NCBI GenBank assembly: GCA_020253445.1
Contig: JADCBP010000005.1
Span: 310,001 to 374,000 of the forward strand
Direction: 5' to 3'
Length of the DNA stretch: 64,000 nt
Origin: Methylobacterium sp.
GTDB lineage: Bacteria; Pseudomonadota; Alphaproteobacteria; Rhizobiales; Beijerinckiaceae
Part shown: positions 35,993-44,117 of the stretch, one piece after another
Layout: each line of letters starts with the position of its first letter
Position numbering within the stretch: the first letter of the stretch is position 1
The notes under the pieces: generated by a model
What the model saw: the letters and a program-made list of their open reading frames with translations, nothing else
What the model was told of the DNA's origin: nothing
Databases searched by the model: none
Translations under genes and position numbers: made by a program

Positions 35993-37205
35993 GGCCGCCG
36001 CGCTGCTCAGCGCCTCCGCCGTTCGGACAAAAGCACACCAGATCCTTGCCCTTGCCAAGGCCGATGAGCTCGCCCATTTCCGGGTCGATCTGGCACGCCT
36101 GCCGGCGGTGGCGGCCCTCGTGGCGGAGGTGACACGGCAGGCCTATCCGACGCTGGAGGTGCCCTTTCACGCGCGCTGGCGGCATTTCCTGCATGGCGGG
36201 CGGGATCGCTGGGCGGAACTCGATGCGGAAACACGATGGCCGAGCCCCGCCGAGCGCGCCCGCGCGGCCTTCGATCTCGTGATCGTCTCCGTGCTGCTCG
36301 ATGCCGGAGCGGGTGCCGCCTGGCGTTACCGCGATCCGCGGAACGGGATCGCGATCGGCCGCTCGGAAGGCCTCGCGCTTGCAAGCTTCGACATGATGGC
36401 GGCGGGCGCCTTTTCGGATGATCCCGCGGAGCCCCTTCGCGCCGATGCGACGCGGCTTGCGGGTCTTTCGGTTGAACAGCTCGCGGCAGGGTTTCAGGTC
36501 GGGCCCGAAAATCCGCTGGAGGGCCTTGAAGGCCGAACGAACCTCCTCAATGCGCTGGGACGCGCCTTGCTCGCCGATCCCGCGATGAAAGACCCGGCCG
36601 GCCGCGCGCGGCCGGGCACGCTGTTCGATGGGCTGACGCGAGGCGGTCGGATCAAACTCCCTGCTGCCGAGATTCTCGCGGCGGTTCTCCGGCATTTCGG
36701 GCCGATCTGGCCGTCGCGCCTCAGCCTTGGCGGCATGCCGCTCGGCGACACCTGGCGCCACCCGCTGCTGGAGGATGGCAGCGAGACCGGCTCACTGGTT
36801 CCTCTCCATAAGCTCTCTCAATGGTTGTCCTACTCGCTGATCGAACCGCTTCAGGCCGCTGGAATCTCCGTGACGGAAATCGACGGCCTCACGGGGCTTG
36901 CGGAGTACCGGAATGGCGGCCTGTTTCTGGATGGCGGCGTCATCGTGCCCAAGGATCCGGGCATCCTCACGGCAGCGCATGCTCCGTATTCCACCGTCAT
37001 CATCGAGTGGCGGGCGCTCACCGTCGCCTTGCTGGATGACATCGCGCCCCTGGTGCGCGAGACTTTGGGGGTTGCCGAGGCGGATTTTCCGCTGGCGCGC
37101 GTCCTGGAGGGCGGAACCTGGGCCACGGGCCGCAGGCTCGCCCGCGAGCGCCGCCCCGATGGCAGCCCGCCGCTCCGCATCGTGAGCGACGGCACCGTAT
37201 TTTGA
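35973..37205 (+). CDS. URC4/Urg3 family protein (DUF1688), uracil catabolism
   Basis: This 410-residue protein belongs to the URC4/DUF1688 family, needed for uracil breakdown in the URC route; its exact chemistry is not settled. Characteristic segments are EVPFHARWRHF, SVLLDAGAGAAWRY, GRSEGLALASFDM and PLHKLSQWLSYSLIEPLQ. The GTG at 35973 overlaps the URC1 end by 20 bases and is the first plausible start, with the frame open further upstream. It is followed by upp, so all three bacterial URC components are consecutive. Confidence 0.88.
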   Translation: MTSKNSEAAALLSASAVRTKAHQILALAKADELAHFRVDLARLPAVAALVAEVTRQAYPTLEVPFHARWRHFLHGGRDRWAELDAETRWPSPAERARAAFDLVIVSVLLDAGAGAAWRYRDPRNGIAIGRSEGLALASFDMMAAGAFSDDPAEPLRADATRLAGLSVEQLAAGFQVGPENPLEGLEGRTNLLNALGRALLADPAMKDPAGRARPGTLFDGLTRGGRIKLPAAEILAAVLRHFGPIWPSRLSLGGMPLGDTWRHPLLEDGSETGSLVPLHKLSQWLSYSLIEPLQAAGISVTEIDGLTGLAEYRNGGLFLDGGVIVPKDPGILTAAHAPYSTVIIEWRALTVALLDDIAPLVRETLGVAEADFPLARVLEGGTWATGRRLARERRPDGSPPLRIVSDGTVF

Positions 37206-37258
37206 ACGAGGCCGAACAGGGCTCTCCAAGGGGCCCCTCCCAGACAGGATAGAGGACC

Positions 37259-37888
37259 ATGCAGGGCGTCACGATCGTCAAACACCCTCTCGTGCAGCAC
37301 AAGCTCTCGCTGATGCGTGACAAGACCCGCTCGACATCGGGCTTCCGCCAGCTGGTGCGCGAGATCGCGATGCTGCTGGCCTATGAGGTGACGCGCGAAT
37401 TGCCGATGACCACGCAACGCATCGAGACGCCCCTGCAGGCGATGGATGCGCCGATGATCGACGGCAAGAAGCTCGTGCTGGCCCCCATCCTGCGTGCAGG
37501 CCTCGCTTTGGCCGAGGGCATGCTCGAGCTGATCCCGGCTGCGCGCGTCGCCCATATCGGCCTCTACCGCGACCATGATACGCTCGAAGCGATCGAGTAT
37601 TTCTTCAAGGCGCCGCAGGATCTCGCGGATCGCCTGATCATCGTCACCGACCCGATGCTGGCGACCGGCAATTCGGCAACCGCCGCCATCGAGCGGCTGA
37701 AGGCGCGCGGCGCGCATGACATCCGCTTCGTCTGCCTGCTGGCGGCGCCGGAGGGCATCGCGCAGATGCAGGCCCAGCATCCGGATGTGCCGATCTGGAC
37801 CGCGGCAATCGACGAAAAGCTCAACGAGAAGGGCTATATCGTGCCCGGCCTCGGCGATGCCGGCGACCGGCTCTACGGCACGCATTAG
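37259..37888 (+). CDS. upp: Uracil phosphoribosyltransferase
   Basis: This 209-residue enzyme makes UMP from uracil and PRPP. The PRPP loop ([12 protein letters not shown]) and C-terminal uracil-binding [15 protein letters not shown] are intact. Ribosome site AGAGGA precedes the ATG. Position after URC1 and URC4 matches URC6, the UPRT of the yeast pathway, so here it can serve both salvage and degradation. Its TAG stop is the first three bases of a dispersed repeat. Confidence 0.95.
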   Translation: MQGVTIVKHPLVQHKLSLMRDKTRSTSGFRQLVREIAMLLAYEVTRELPMTTQRIETPLQAMDAPMIDGKKLVLAPILRAGLALAEGMLELIPAARVAHIGLYRDHDTLEAIEYFFKAPQDLADRLIIVTDPMLATGNSATAAIERLKARGAHDIRFVCLLAAPEGIAQMQAQHPDVPIWTAAIDEKLNEKGYIVPGLGDAGDRLYGTH

Positions 37889-38006
37889 AGCATCCGCCCG
37901 CCAGGTGGATACCGGTTGGCGGAAAAAGCTTGGCGGAAAAAGCGGATGCGAAAACAAGAAAAGTGAGCGCAATATCTCACTCTTTCAGATCGGAATCCGC
38001 TCCAAG
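37886..38006. repeat. Dispersed intergenic repeat, copy 1
   Basis: About 120 bases related to 52320-52427. Shared core segments are GTGGATACCGGTTGG near the left and CAGATCGGAATCCGCTCCAAG at the right end. The left part can fold as a hairpin (CATCCGC with GCGGATG). It starts with TAGAGC, whose TAG is the stop codon of upp. It resembles the short palindromic repeats common between genes in Hyphomicrobiales. Confidence 0.8.
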
Positions 38007-38104
38007 GTGCCTTGCGCCCTTTCAAAAGGCGCGGAACTGGGTCTAAATTCGAGGCGAACAGGGTGACCGTTCAGGCGCCCGCGACCATCCCGGAGTTCAC
38101 GAGC

Positions 38105-39652
38105 ATGAGCGAGATCAACAGGCGCGATGCCTTCAGGATTGCGGTTGCGGGCGGGCTTGCGGCGACAACGATCATGGCCGGCAGCGCCGAGGAAGCGCTC
38201 GCTGAGGCGGCAAGCCAGGGCGCGACGCCCACCTTCCGGCTGCTGCTGGTCAACGACATCTACAAGATGGGCGAGGTGGCCGGGAAGGGCGGCTTCGCCC
38301 GCCTGGCGGCCATCGCGCGGGCCGAGAAGGCGGGCCCCGTGCCCTGCTTCTATGCGCATGCCGGCGACATGTATTCGCCGTCGCTGATGTCCGGCTTCGA
38401 CCAGGGCGCGCATACGGTGGAACTCCTGAACGTCATGCCGCCGGATGTCTTCGTGCCCGGCAACCACGAATTCGATTTCGGCAAGGAGAATTATCTCAAG
38501 CGCCGTGCGGAAGCGAAGTCATTGTTCATGGCCGCGAACCTGCGCAACGCGGATGGCTCGCCACTCCCCGGCCATGAGGATCGCAGGATCTTCGAGCTGG
38601 GCCCGATCAAGCTCGGCGTCTTCGGCGTGGCGCTTGCCAACACGCCGCTGATGTCCTCGGCGCAGGGCTTCACCTTCACCGACGAAATGGCCGCCGTGCG
38701 CGAGCAATCGAAAGCCCTGCGCGATGCCGGCGCGGATATCGTGGTGGCCGTGACGCATACCGATTTCACCCGCGACCTCGAGATCGCGCGCTCGCGCCTC
38801 GTCGATGTGCTGCTGACCGGCCACGATCACGACCTGCGCATCTCTTACGACAACCGCGTGGCCATGGTGGAATCGGGCGAGGAAGGCGAATACGTCACCG
38901 CCATCGACATGTATTGCATCATCGGCGAGCGCGACGGAAAGCGCAGCGTGACCTGGCGGCCTGTTTTCCGCCCGATCGATTCCGCGCTTGCGGAGCCCGA
39001 TCCGGCTGCGCTCGCCATCGTGAGGAAATACGAGGCGGATCTGTCGAAGGAACTCGATGTCACGATCGGCACGACTGCCGTGGCACTCGACAGCCGCTCC
39101 GCCACCGTGCGCAGCCAGGAGGCGGCGATCGGCAACCTCATTGCCGATGCGATGCGTATCGCCACCGGCGCGGATGTGGCCATCACCAATGGCGGCGGCA
39201 TTCGCGCCAACAGGCAATACGCCCCCGGCACCGTGCTTACCCGGCGCGACATCCTGTCGGAATTGCCCTTCGGCAACTCGACCGTGATGATCGAGATCAC
39301 CGGCAAGGACATCAAGGATGCGCTCGAGAACGGCGTTTCGCAGGTGGATAACCGCGCGGGGCGCTTTCCGCAGGTCTCGGGCCTTGCCTTCACCTATGAT
39401 CCGAAGGCGGCCGTGGGCAGCCGCGTGCTCTCGATCGAGGTTGGCGGCAAGCCGATCGATCCGGCCGGAAAGTACAAGGTGGCCTCGAACGACTTCATGT
39501 TCGGCGGCGGCGACGGCTATTCGGCTTTGGGGCGCGGGCGCACGCTGATCGGCAAGACCGACGGCACGCTGATGGCCAATGTCGTGATGGTGCATGTGCG
39601 CAAGCTCGGCACCGTCAACAGCTCGGTCGAGGGGCGGATCGTCGCGAAGTAA
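38105..39652 (+). CDS. Periplasmic bifunctional metallophosphatase / 5'-nucleotidase
   Basis: This 515-residue enzyme should release nucleosides from extracellular nucleotides, feeding the nucleoside importer encoded upstream. The N-terminus has a Tat-like signal (NRRDAFRIAVAGG). Metallophosphatase motifs are HAGDMY, PGNHEFDFG, VTHTDF and GHDHD; the usual Asp-x-His at the start is Asp-Ile-Tyr (VNDIYKMG). The C-terminal 5'-nucleotidase domain has TNGGGIRAN, LPFGNSTVMIEITG and FMFGGGDGYSAL. ATG 38105 has GGAG upstream; the frame is open to 38012. Confidence 0.9.
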   Translation: MSEINRRDAFRIAVAGGLAATTIMAGSAEEALAEAASQGATPTFRLLLVNDIYKMGEVAGKGGFARLAAIARAEKAGPVPCFYAHAGDMYSPSLMSGFDQGAHTVELLNVMPPDVFVPGNHEFDFGKENYLKRRAEAKSLFMAANLRNADGSPLPGHEDRRIFELGPIKLGVFGVALANTPLMSSAQGFTFTDEMAAVREQSKALRDAGADIVVAVTHTDFTRDLEIARSRLVDVLLTGHDHDLRISYDNRVAMVESGEEGEYVTAIDMYCIIGERDGKRSVTWRPVFRPIDSALAEPDPAALAIVRKYEADLSKELDVTIGTTAVALDSRSATVRSQEAAIGNLIADAMRIATGADVAITNGGGIRANRQYAPGTVLTRRDILSELPFGNSTVMIEITGKDIKDALENGVSQVDNRAGRFPQVSGLAFTYDPKAAVGSRVLSIEVGGKPIDPAGKYKVASNDFMFGGGDGYSALGRGRTLIGKTDGTLMANVVMVHVRKLGTVNSSVEGRIVAK

Positions 39653-39940
39653 GGTCCGGCGCGCCAGATCGGTCAACCTCTTCCCGCCCGCCGGATGCGC
39701 CAGTTCCTTCGCCGCTGCAGCGCATGATCCAACCGCGTCAGAAGACGCTCCAGCCTTCATGCGGCCCGGCCGGCCTTGTTGTCCGCGTCCGGTTCGAGGC
39801 CATCAATCCTCACGGATTCCAACCGGACCCGGCGGGTGCCGGTCACTCCGGTGACGCCGCCGCCGGATCGTCCGCGGTCGATGGGCGGTGCCATGTGGGA
39901 CGGACAGCCCGGAACATCCCGCCTTCGTTGACCGGTCGTT
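39653..39940. other. Intergenic region before the radical SAM gene
   Basis: No credible gene is seen in this stretch on either strand. It ends in the SigF-type promoter at 39941-39966. No terminator with a T-run was found after the 5'-nucleotidase gene. Confidence 0.5.
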
Positions 39941-39966
39941 GTAACGAAACAACGCCCGCGTTCGAA
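39941..39966 (+). promoter_or_regulatory. SigF-type promoter of the radical SAM gene
   Basis: GTAACG (39941-39946) and CGAA (39963-39966) are separated by exactly 16 bases, matching the GTAACC-N16-CGAA motif known for Caulobacter SigF. The -10 element ends 40 bases before the ATG at 40007, which has an AGGAAAG ribosome site. Confidence 0.8.
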
Positions 39967-40006
39967 ATTCTCCAGACAGGCGCCACTTCATTCCGGAAGG
40001 AAAGAG

Positions 40007-40954
40007 ATGAATCTTGAAGCACTCGGCCGGGCCAAATTTGACGATCCGTTTCTCACAGCCAACGGGAAGCGGCGCGCAAGTGTTGCCCTGAAATCGCTCG
40101 AAACGCTGTGGTTCAATACAGGAACGCTGTGCAATATCACGTGCCAAAACTGCTATATCGAGAGCTCACCGAAAAACGACCGGCTCGTTTACCTCTCCCT
40201 CGCGGATGTGCGCGACTATCTCGATGAGAGCCGCGCCGAGAGCCTGCCTGTGAAGATGATCGGCTTTACCGGCGGCGAGCCCTTTATGAATCGCGATATG
40301 CCCGCCATCCTGGAGGAAACCCTCGAACGGGGGTTCGAAGTGCTCGTGCTCACCAACGCGATGCGACCGATGATGCGCTACCAGAAGGCGCTCAGGCGGC
40401 TTCAGGCGGCCCATGGAGGCTTGCTGCGGTTCCGGGTTTCTCTGGATGACCATCGGGCGGAAATCCATGATGCGGAACGCGGAAAGGGATCCTTCGCCAA
40501 AGCAATGGAGGGGTTGCGCTTCCTCTCCCGCGAGGGCTTCCAGGTGGAGATCGCCGGCCGTCGCCTGAGCAAGGAACCGGACAGCCTGGCTCGAGCGGGT
40601 TACAAGGCGCTGTTCCAGACGGAGGGCGTCGCCATCAACTGCGATGATCCGGTTCAACTCGTGATTTTTCCGGAAATGAGCCCTGAATCCGACCCACCGG
40701 AAATCACGGAAGCCTGTTGGGGCATTCTCCACAAGACCCCCGACGATGTCATGTGCGCAACATCGCGCATGGTCGTGCGGCGAAAAGGCGAGGATCGTCC
40801 CAAGGTCGTTGCCTGCACGCTGATTGCCTATGACGAGCGCTTTGAAATGGGTTCGAAACTCGCCGAGGCCAGCGCATCTGTCGCCCTCAACCACCGATAT
40901 TGCGCAACGTTCTGTGTCCTCGGCGGCGCGGCTTGTGGAGTGACGAAGGGCTGA
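40007..40954 (+). CDS. Radical SAM protein with C-terminal SPASM/twitch-like Cys cluster
   Basis: This 315-residue enzyme has the SAM/[4Fe-4S] motif CX3CX2C at 42/46/49 (CNITCQNC) and GGEP at 89-92. Its C-terminal part has a SPASM-like Cys pattern (DVMCATS, VVACTLI, then Cys 299, 303, 310), suggesting an auxiliary cluster. Such enzymes modify peptides, proteins or small molecules. It is a single-gene unit with its own SigF-type promoter, opposite the decayed phosphonate transporter and left of the SigF-controlled glycosyltransferase genes. The substrate is unknown; no precursor-peptide gene was recognised nearby. Confidence 0.88.
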   Translation: MNLEALGRAKFDDPFLTANGKRRASVALKSLETLWFNTGTLCNITCQNCYIESSPKNDRLVYLSLADVRDYLDESRAESLPVKMIGFTGGEPFMNRDMPAILEETLERGFEVLVLTNAMRPMMRYQKALRRLQAAHGGLLRFRVSLDDHRAEIHDAERGKGSFAKAMEGLRFLSREGFQVEIAGRRLSKEPDSLARAGYKALFQTEGVAINCDDPVQLVIFPEMSPESDPPEITEACWGILHKTPDDVMCATSRMVVRRKGEDRPKVVACTLIAYDERFEMGSKLAEASASVALNHRYCATFCVLGGAACGVTKG

Positions 40955-40993
40955 GGGACGCTTCGGGGCGTCGGGAAGCGGGACGGACGAACT

Positions 40994-41690
40994 TCAATCC
41001 GCAGAATGATCGCGATCGAAGATCCTGCCCGCACGCATCAACAGGAACCTGTCCGCGAATTCGACGGCGAGTTCCGGTTGATGCAGCGTGCACAGAACTG
41101 CAAGGCCCCGCGAACGGGCAAGCTCGCGCATCAGTCCCAGAACAAGGCGTGCCGCATCCGGATCGAGGCTGGCGACAGGCTCATCGGCGAGCAGGATGCG
41201 GCTGTCCTGCATCAGGGCCCGGGCAATCGCCACCCGCTGCTGCTGGCCGCCCGAAAGCGTATCCGCGCGTTGGTGTTTCTGTTCGGCAAGCCCGAAGGAA
41301 GCAAGTGCGGCTTCTGCCTTTTCCCGGAGGTTTTCGGGCTAGGCCCCCATGGCAATCCGCCAGACCGGGATCGAGGGCAGAACGGAAGTCAACACATTGG
41401 CCGGAGCTGAACGACGCCGCACATGATTGAACTGCTGGAACATGACGCCAATCCCGCCGCGCGCCTTGCGAAGCGAGGCTCCGGCCACGCCGCCAAACAG
41501 AACCCCCTCAATGAGGATGGAACCTGAATCCGGCTCTGTCAGGCCGCTGATGCAGCGGAACAAAGTCGATTTTCCGGAGCCGCTGGGACCAGGCATGGCC
41601 ACAAACTCGCCGGCCGACACTTCAAGCGAGGCTTCCCGCAGCGCCTCGAAATCGCCGGGAAAGCCGCGATACCGACAGAACAGGCGCCAT
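40994..41690 (-). pseudogene. phnC: Broken phosphonate-type ABC transporter ATPase (phnC)
   Basis: The leftward sequence starts at ATG 41690 (MAPVLSVSRLSRRF). A frameshift near 41655 then moves the match to the frame reading GDFEALREASLEV and GPSGSGKST. A TAG at 41339-41341 interrupts that frame before PENLREKAEAALASFGLAE and the signature LSGGQQQR with Walker B ILLADEPVASLD. Both the frameshift and the stop would be needed to restore it, so it is a pseudogene. It is the last gene of a decayed phnD-phnE-phnC operon convergent with the radical SAM gene. Confidence 0.85.
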
Positions 41691-42117
41691 GAGAGGCGCC
41701 GCCGAAGCCAGGCGCTCAGTTGGTCGATCAGCGTGACCATCACCAGAATGATCACGAGAATGGTCAGCACGCGATCGAACAGCAGGAGATTGACGCTGTT
41801 CTTCAGTTCCTGCCCGATACCGCCCGCGCCCACCACGCCCAGCATGGTGGAGGCTCGCACATTGAACTCCCACATCTAGAGCAGGATCGATGAGAGCTGC
41901 GGCAGGGCATCGGGCAATTGCACCTGCACAAACACCTTCAGACGTCCAGCCCCGCTCATGCGCGCGGCTTCCACCGGGCCCATATCTGTTGTTTCGATGG
42001 CCTCCGCCCAGAGCCCGGCGATGGAACCCGCTCTATGCAGGGCAATTCCCAGAACACCGGCGAAGGGGCCCAGACCGACCGCCGCCACGAAAATCAGCGC
42101 GAACACGAAGGAATCAA
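41691..42117 (-). pseudogene. phnE: Broken phosphonate-type ABC transporter permease (phnE), C-terminal part
   Basis: Only the C-terminal part remains. It reads FVFALIFVAAVGLGPFAGVLG, then the transport loop EAARMSGAGRLKVFVQVQLP, a TAG at 41876-41878 where PhnE has a conserved aromatic, then FNVRASTMLGVVGAGGIGQEL and a final membrane helix. The N-terminal half is missing; the upstream sequence passes straight into a phnD fragment, so a deletion joined the two. Confidence 0.85.
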
Positions 42118-42363
42118 GCCGGCCCGGTCATTCGTCACCATCAGGTCGTAAGGACGTCCAAGCCGGTCGGTGACATGCTTGAAGAAAGGCTCGAAAGCCT
42201 GCCGCGTGTCCGATGGCGTGGGCTGGAAGGGCCCGACCGGGAGGCGCAAGCGTGCCTCCTGCGCCCGGATAAACGCGGGTGAAGTGATGCTCGCTCCGGT
42301 GGTCAGGCAAAGCAGCCGGCGGTTCAGCTTGGAGGGCCTCTTGTCCTTCATTCTGGAATGCAC
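42118..42363 (-). pseudogene. phnD: Truncated phosphonate-type binding protein (phnD), N-terminal fragment
   Basis: The fragment has a signal-like start (NRRLLCLTTGASITSPAFIRAQ) and the beginning of a mature PhnD protein (LRLPVGPFQPTPSDTRQAFE, then HVTDRLGRPYDLMVTNDRAG). It ends at about residue 80, where the match jumps into phnE. It is preceded in another frame by a second LRLPVGAFQ-encoding segment at about 42365-42395, possibly a remnant of a duplicate. Confidence 0.8.
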
Positions 42364-42432
42364 CCACCGGAAGCCGCAGCGTCGCGGCCTCCCGATTGTT
42401 GGCGAACAAGAGAGAATTCGAGTGGCGTCTTC

Positions 42433-42458
42433 GTAACGTTAAAGCCCGTTCGCACGAA
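42433..42458 (+). promoter_or_regulatory. SigF-type promoter of the metallophosphoesterase gene
   Basis: GTAACG (42433-42438), 16 bases, CGAA (42455-42458). The -10 element ends 29 bases before the ATG at 42488, and GGGAGA precedes that start. Confidence 0.8.
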
Positions 42459-42487
42459 GGCGGTGGTGATGACCGGGAGATGAATTC

Positions 42488-43339
42488 ATGCTCGACAGGA
42501 CCTGGCTCCTTTTCGGGGGGCCTTATGGGAATCTTCAGGCAACGGAAGCCTTGCTGACCGAGGCCCGATCACTAGGCATTCCTGCGGAACGCATGCTCTG
42601 CACCGGTGATCTCGCGGCTTATTGCGGCGATCCGGTGGAGACCATCGACCTGATCCGCGATGCCGGTATCCCCGTCGTGATGGGCAATTGCGACGAGCAA
42701 CTGGCAGCGGGCGCTGACGATTGCGGCTGCGGTTTCGACCCGGAAAGCAGCTGCGCTCGTCTTTCCGCGGATTGGTATGCCTATTCCAATAGTGTCGTTC
42801 GCGCCGATCAGCGGGAATGGCTCGCAACCCTCCCCAAGCGGATCGACCTTGAAATCGGCGGCCGATCCCTCGCTGCGATCCACGGATCGGCGCGCGCCAT
42901 CAACGAGTTCATCTTTGCCGGAACGCCGGGCTCCACCAAGCAGGATAGCCTGGATGCGCTCGGTTGCGATGGGGTCGTTGGCGGTCATTGCGGCCTTCCC
43001 TTCACGGAGCAGGTCGGAAATCGGCTCTGGCATAATCCAGGCGTGATCGGCATGCCTGCCAATGATGGAACGGCCCGCGTCTGGTTCAGCCTCGTCACCC
43101 CGACCGAAAACGGGGTCTGGATTGACCATCGCGCGCTCGGCTATGACCATGAGGCGGCTCAAGCCGCGATGCGCCGGGCAGGGCTGCCCCCCTGCTATCG
43201 CGAGGCGCTCGTGACCGGGCTGTGGCCGAGTCTTGATGTTTTGCCGCAGGGCGAACGCGCCATGACGGGGTTCGCCATTCCCCAGACGCGATTTGCCTGG
43301 CCAGCCGGCAAGACATCACCGCTCTTCAACGCGGCATGA
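42488..43339 (+). CDS. Metallophosphoesterase-like protein with altered first metal motif
   Basis: This 283-residue protein has the calcineurin-like phosphoesterase pattern: CTGDLAAYCGDP, VVMGNCDE, AAIHGSARAINEF and VGGHCGLPF. The first motif, normally Asp-x-His-Gly-Asn, reads GGPYGN, so two metal ligands are missing. It carries a Cys cluster (DDCGCGFDPESSC) at about 78-90 not usual for the family. It is expressed from its own SigF-type promoter and is convergent with the glycosyltransferase gene three bases away. Hydrolysis of a phosphoester in the same pathway is possible; activity is uncertain. Confidence 0.82.
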   Translation: MLDRTWLLFGGPYGNLQATEALLTEARSLGIPAERMLCTGDLAAYCGDPVETIDLIRDAGIPVVMGNCDEQLAAGADDCGCGFDPESSCARLSADWYAYSNSVVRADQREWLATLPKRIDLEIGGRSLAAIHGSARAINEFIFAGTPGSTKQDSLDALGCDGVVGGHCGLPFTEQVGNRLWHNPGVIGMPANDGTARVWFSLVTPTENGVWIDHRALGYDHEAAQAAMRRAGLPPCYREALVTGLWPSLDVLPQGERAMTGFAIPQTRFAWPAGKTSPLFNAA

Positions 43340-43342
43340 TCA

Positions 43343-43990
43343 CTATCGGAGCGGCAGGACCGTCTGTCGAACGGTCAGTCGCAGATGGAGCCATGTCGTG
43401 CGAAACCAGCCATTCCGGTGATACTTCCGCGCGCTGGTGAGGATTGTCACGCCAACCGGTTCGACGGCCAGTCCTGCACGATGGGCCTTGCGCACGAGAA
43501 GGTGGTCTTCGCCCTCGATCGCACGCTCATCATATCCGCCGAGCGCGCGAAAGGCGTTCCTTGACAGGCAGAGAGCCTGATCGCCGAAGGGAAGGCCCAA
43601 GAGCCGTGACCGGGTCAGAACACCCAGTTCGGTGAGGCGCATGAACAGCCCGCCGTCGAAACGCAGGTCAAAATAGAGGGTGGCCTTTTCACGAGGCAGC
43701 TTGCCGAGGAGCGCCTGTATCGCTTCCGGTTTGATGCGCGTATCGGCATGAACGAACCAGAAATGCGCCCCCTTGGCGATTTCGGCTGCGTGGTTCATGC
43801 TTGTGGCGCGCGTGCCGCCCCGCGCAAGGATGATCTCCACATCGTCCGGCATGGCCGAGAGCAATCCGTGAGGCTCCGCTTCACCGCTTGCCAGCGGAAT
43901 GATGACACTGATCAGGGGCTCAGGCACCCGCGCCGGTCGCCAGACCGCCAGGGCAACGGGCGTCTTGTGCGGAATTGAGGGAACTGCCAT
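43343..43990 (-). CDS. Glycosyltransferase family 2, TIGR04283-like
   Basis: This 215-residue GT-A enzyme resembles the TIGR04283 group (rSAM/selenodomain-associated transferase 2). It has the nucleotide-sugar start ISVIIPLASGE, the metal/sugar motif FVHADTRI, and GLPFGDQALCLSRNAFRALGGYDE followed by EGEDHLLVRKAHRAG. ATG 43990 has AGGCGAGG upstream; GTG 44038 is a less likely start. A SigF-type promoter at 44092-44117 reads toward it. Members of the family are usually found with the TIGR04282 transferase, which is encoded downstream at 50491. Confidence 0.88.
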   Translation of the reverse strand: MAVPSIPHKTPVALAVWRPARVPEPLISVIIPLASGEAEPHGLLSAMPDDVEIILARGGTRATSMNHAAEIAKGAHFWFVHADTRIKPEAIQALLGKLPREKATLYFDLRFDGGLFMRLTELGVLTRSRLLGLPFGDQALCLSRNAFRALGGYDERAIEGEDHLLVRKAHRAGLAVEPVGVTILTSARKYHRNGWFRTTWLHLRLTVRQTVLPLR

Positions 43991-44091
43991 TTGGCCTCGC
44001 CTGACTTGGTCCTGTCGTGTGATCGCGACAGCCCGCACTGTTTTTCACCCTGTGCCGCTCTCATCGAACCCGCATGCGGTCGCGATAGAGT

Positions 44092-44117
44092 TTCGCTGCT
44101 CGCGCCGATTCCGTTAC
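44092..44117 (-). promoter_or_regulatory. SigF-type promoter of the TIGR04283-like glycosyltransferase
   Basis: On the minus strand GTAACG (44117-44112), 16 bases, CGAA (44095-44092). It points at the leftward gene starting at 43990, leaving a leader of about 95 bases, or about 50 if GTG 44038 is used. Confidence 0.78.

Noticed and set aside
41339-41878. In-frame TAG codons in phnC and phnE as possible recoded amber codons
   Set aside because: The same genes also have a frameshift and a large deletion, so decay explains them.
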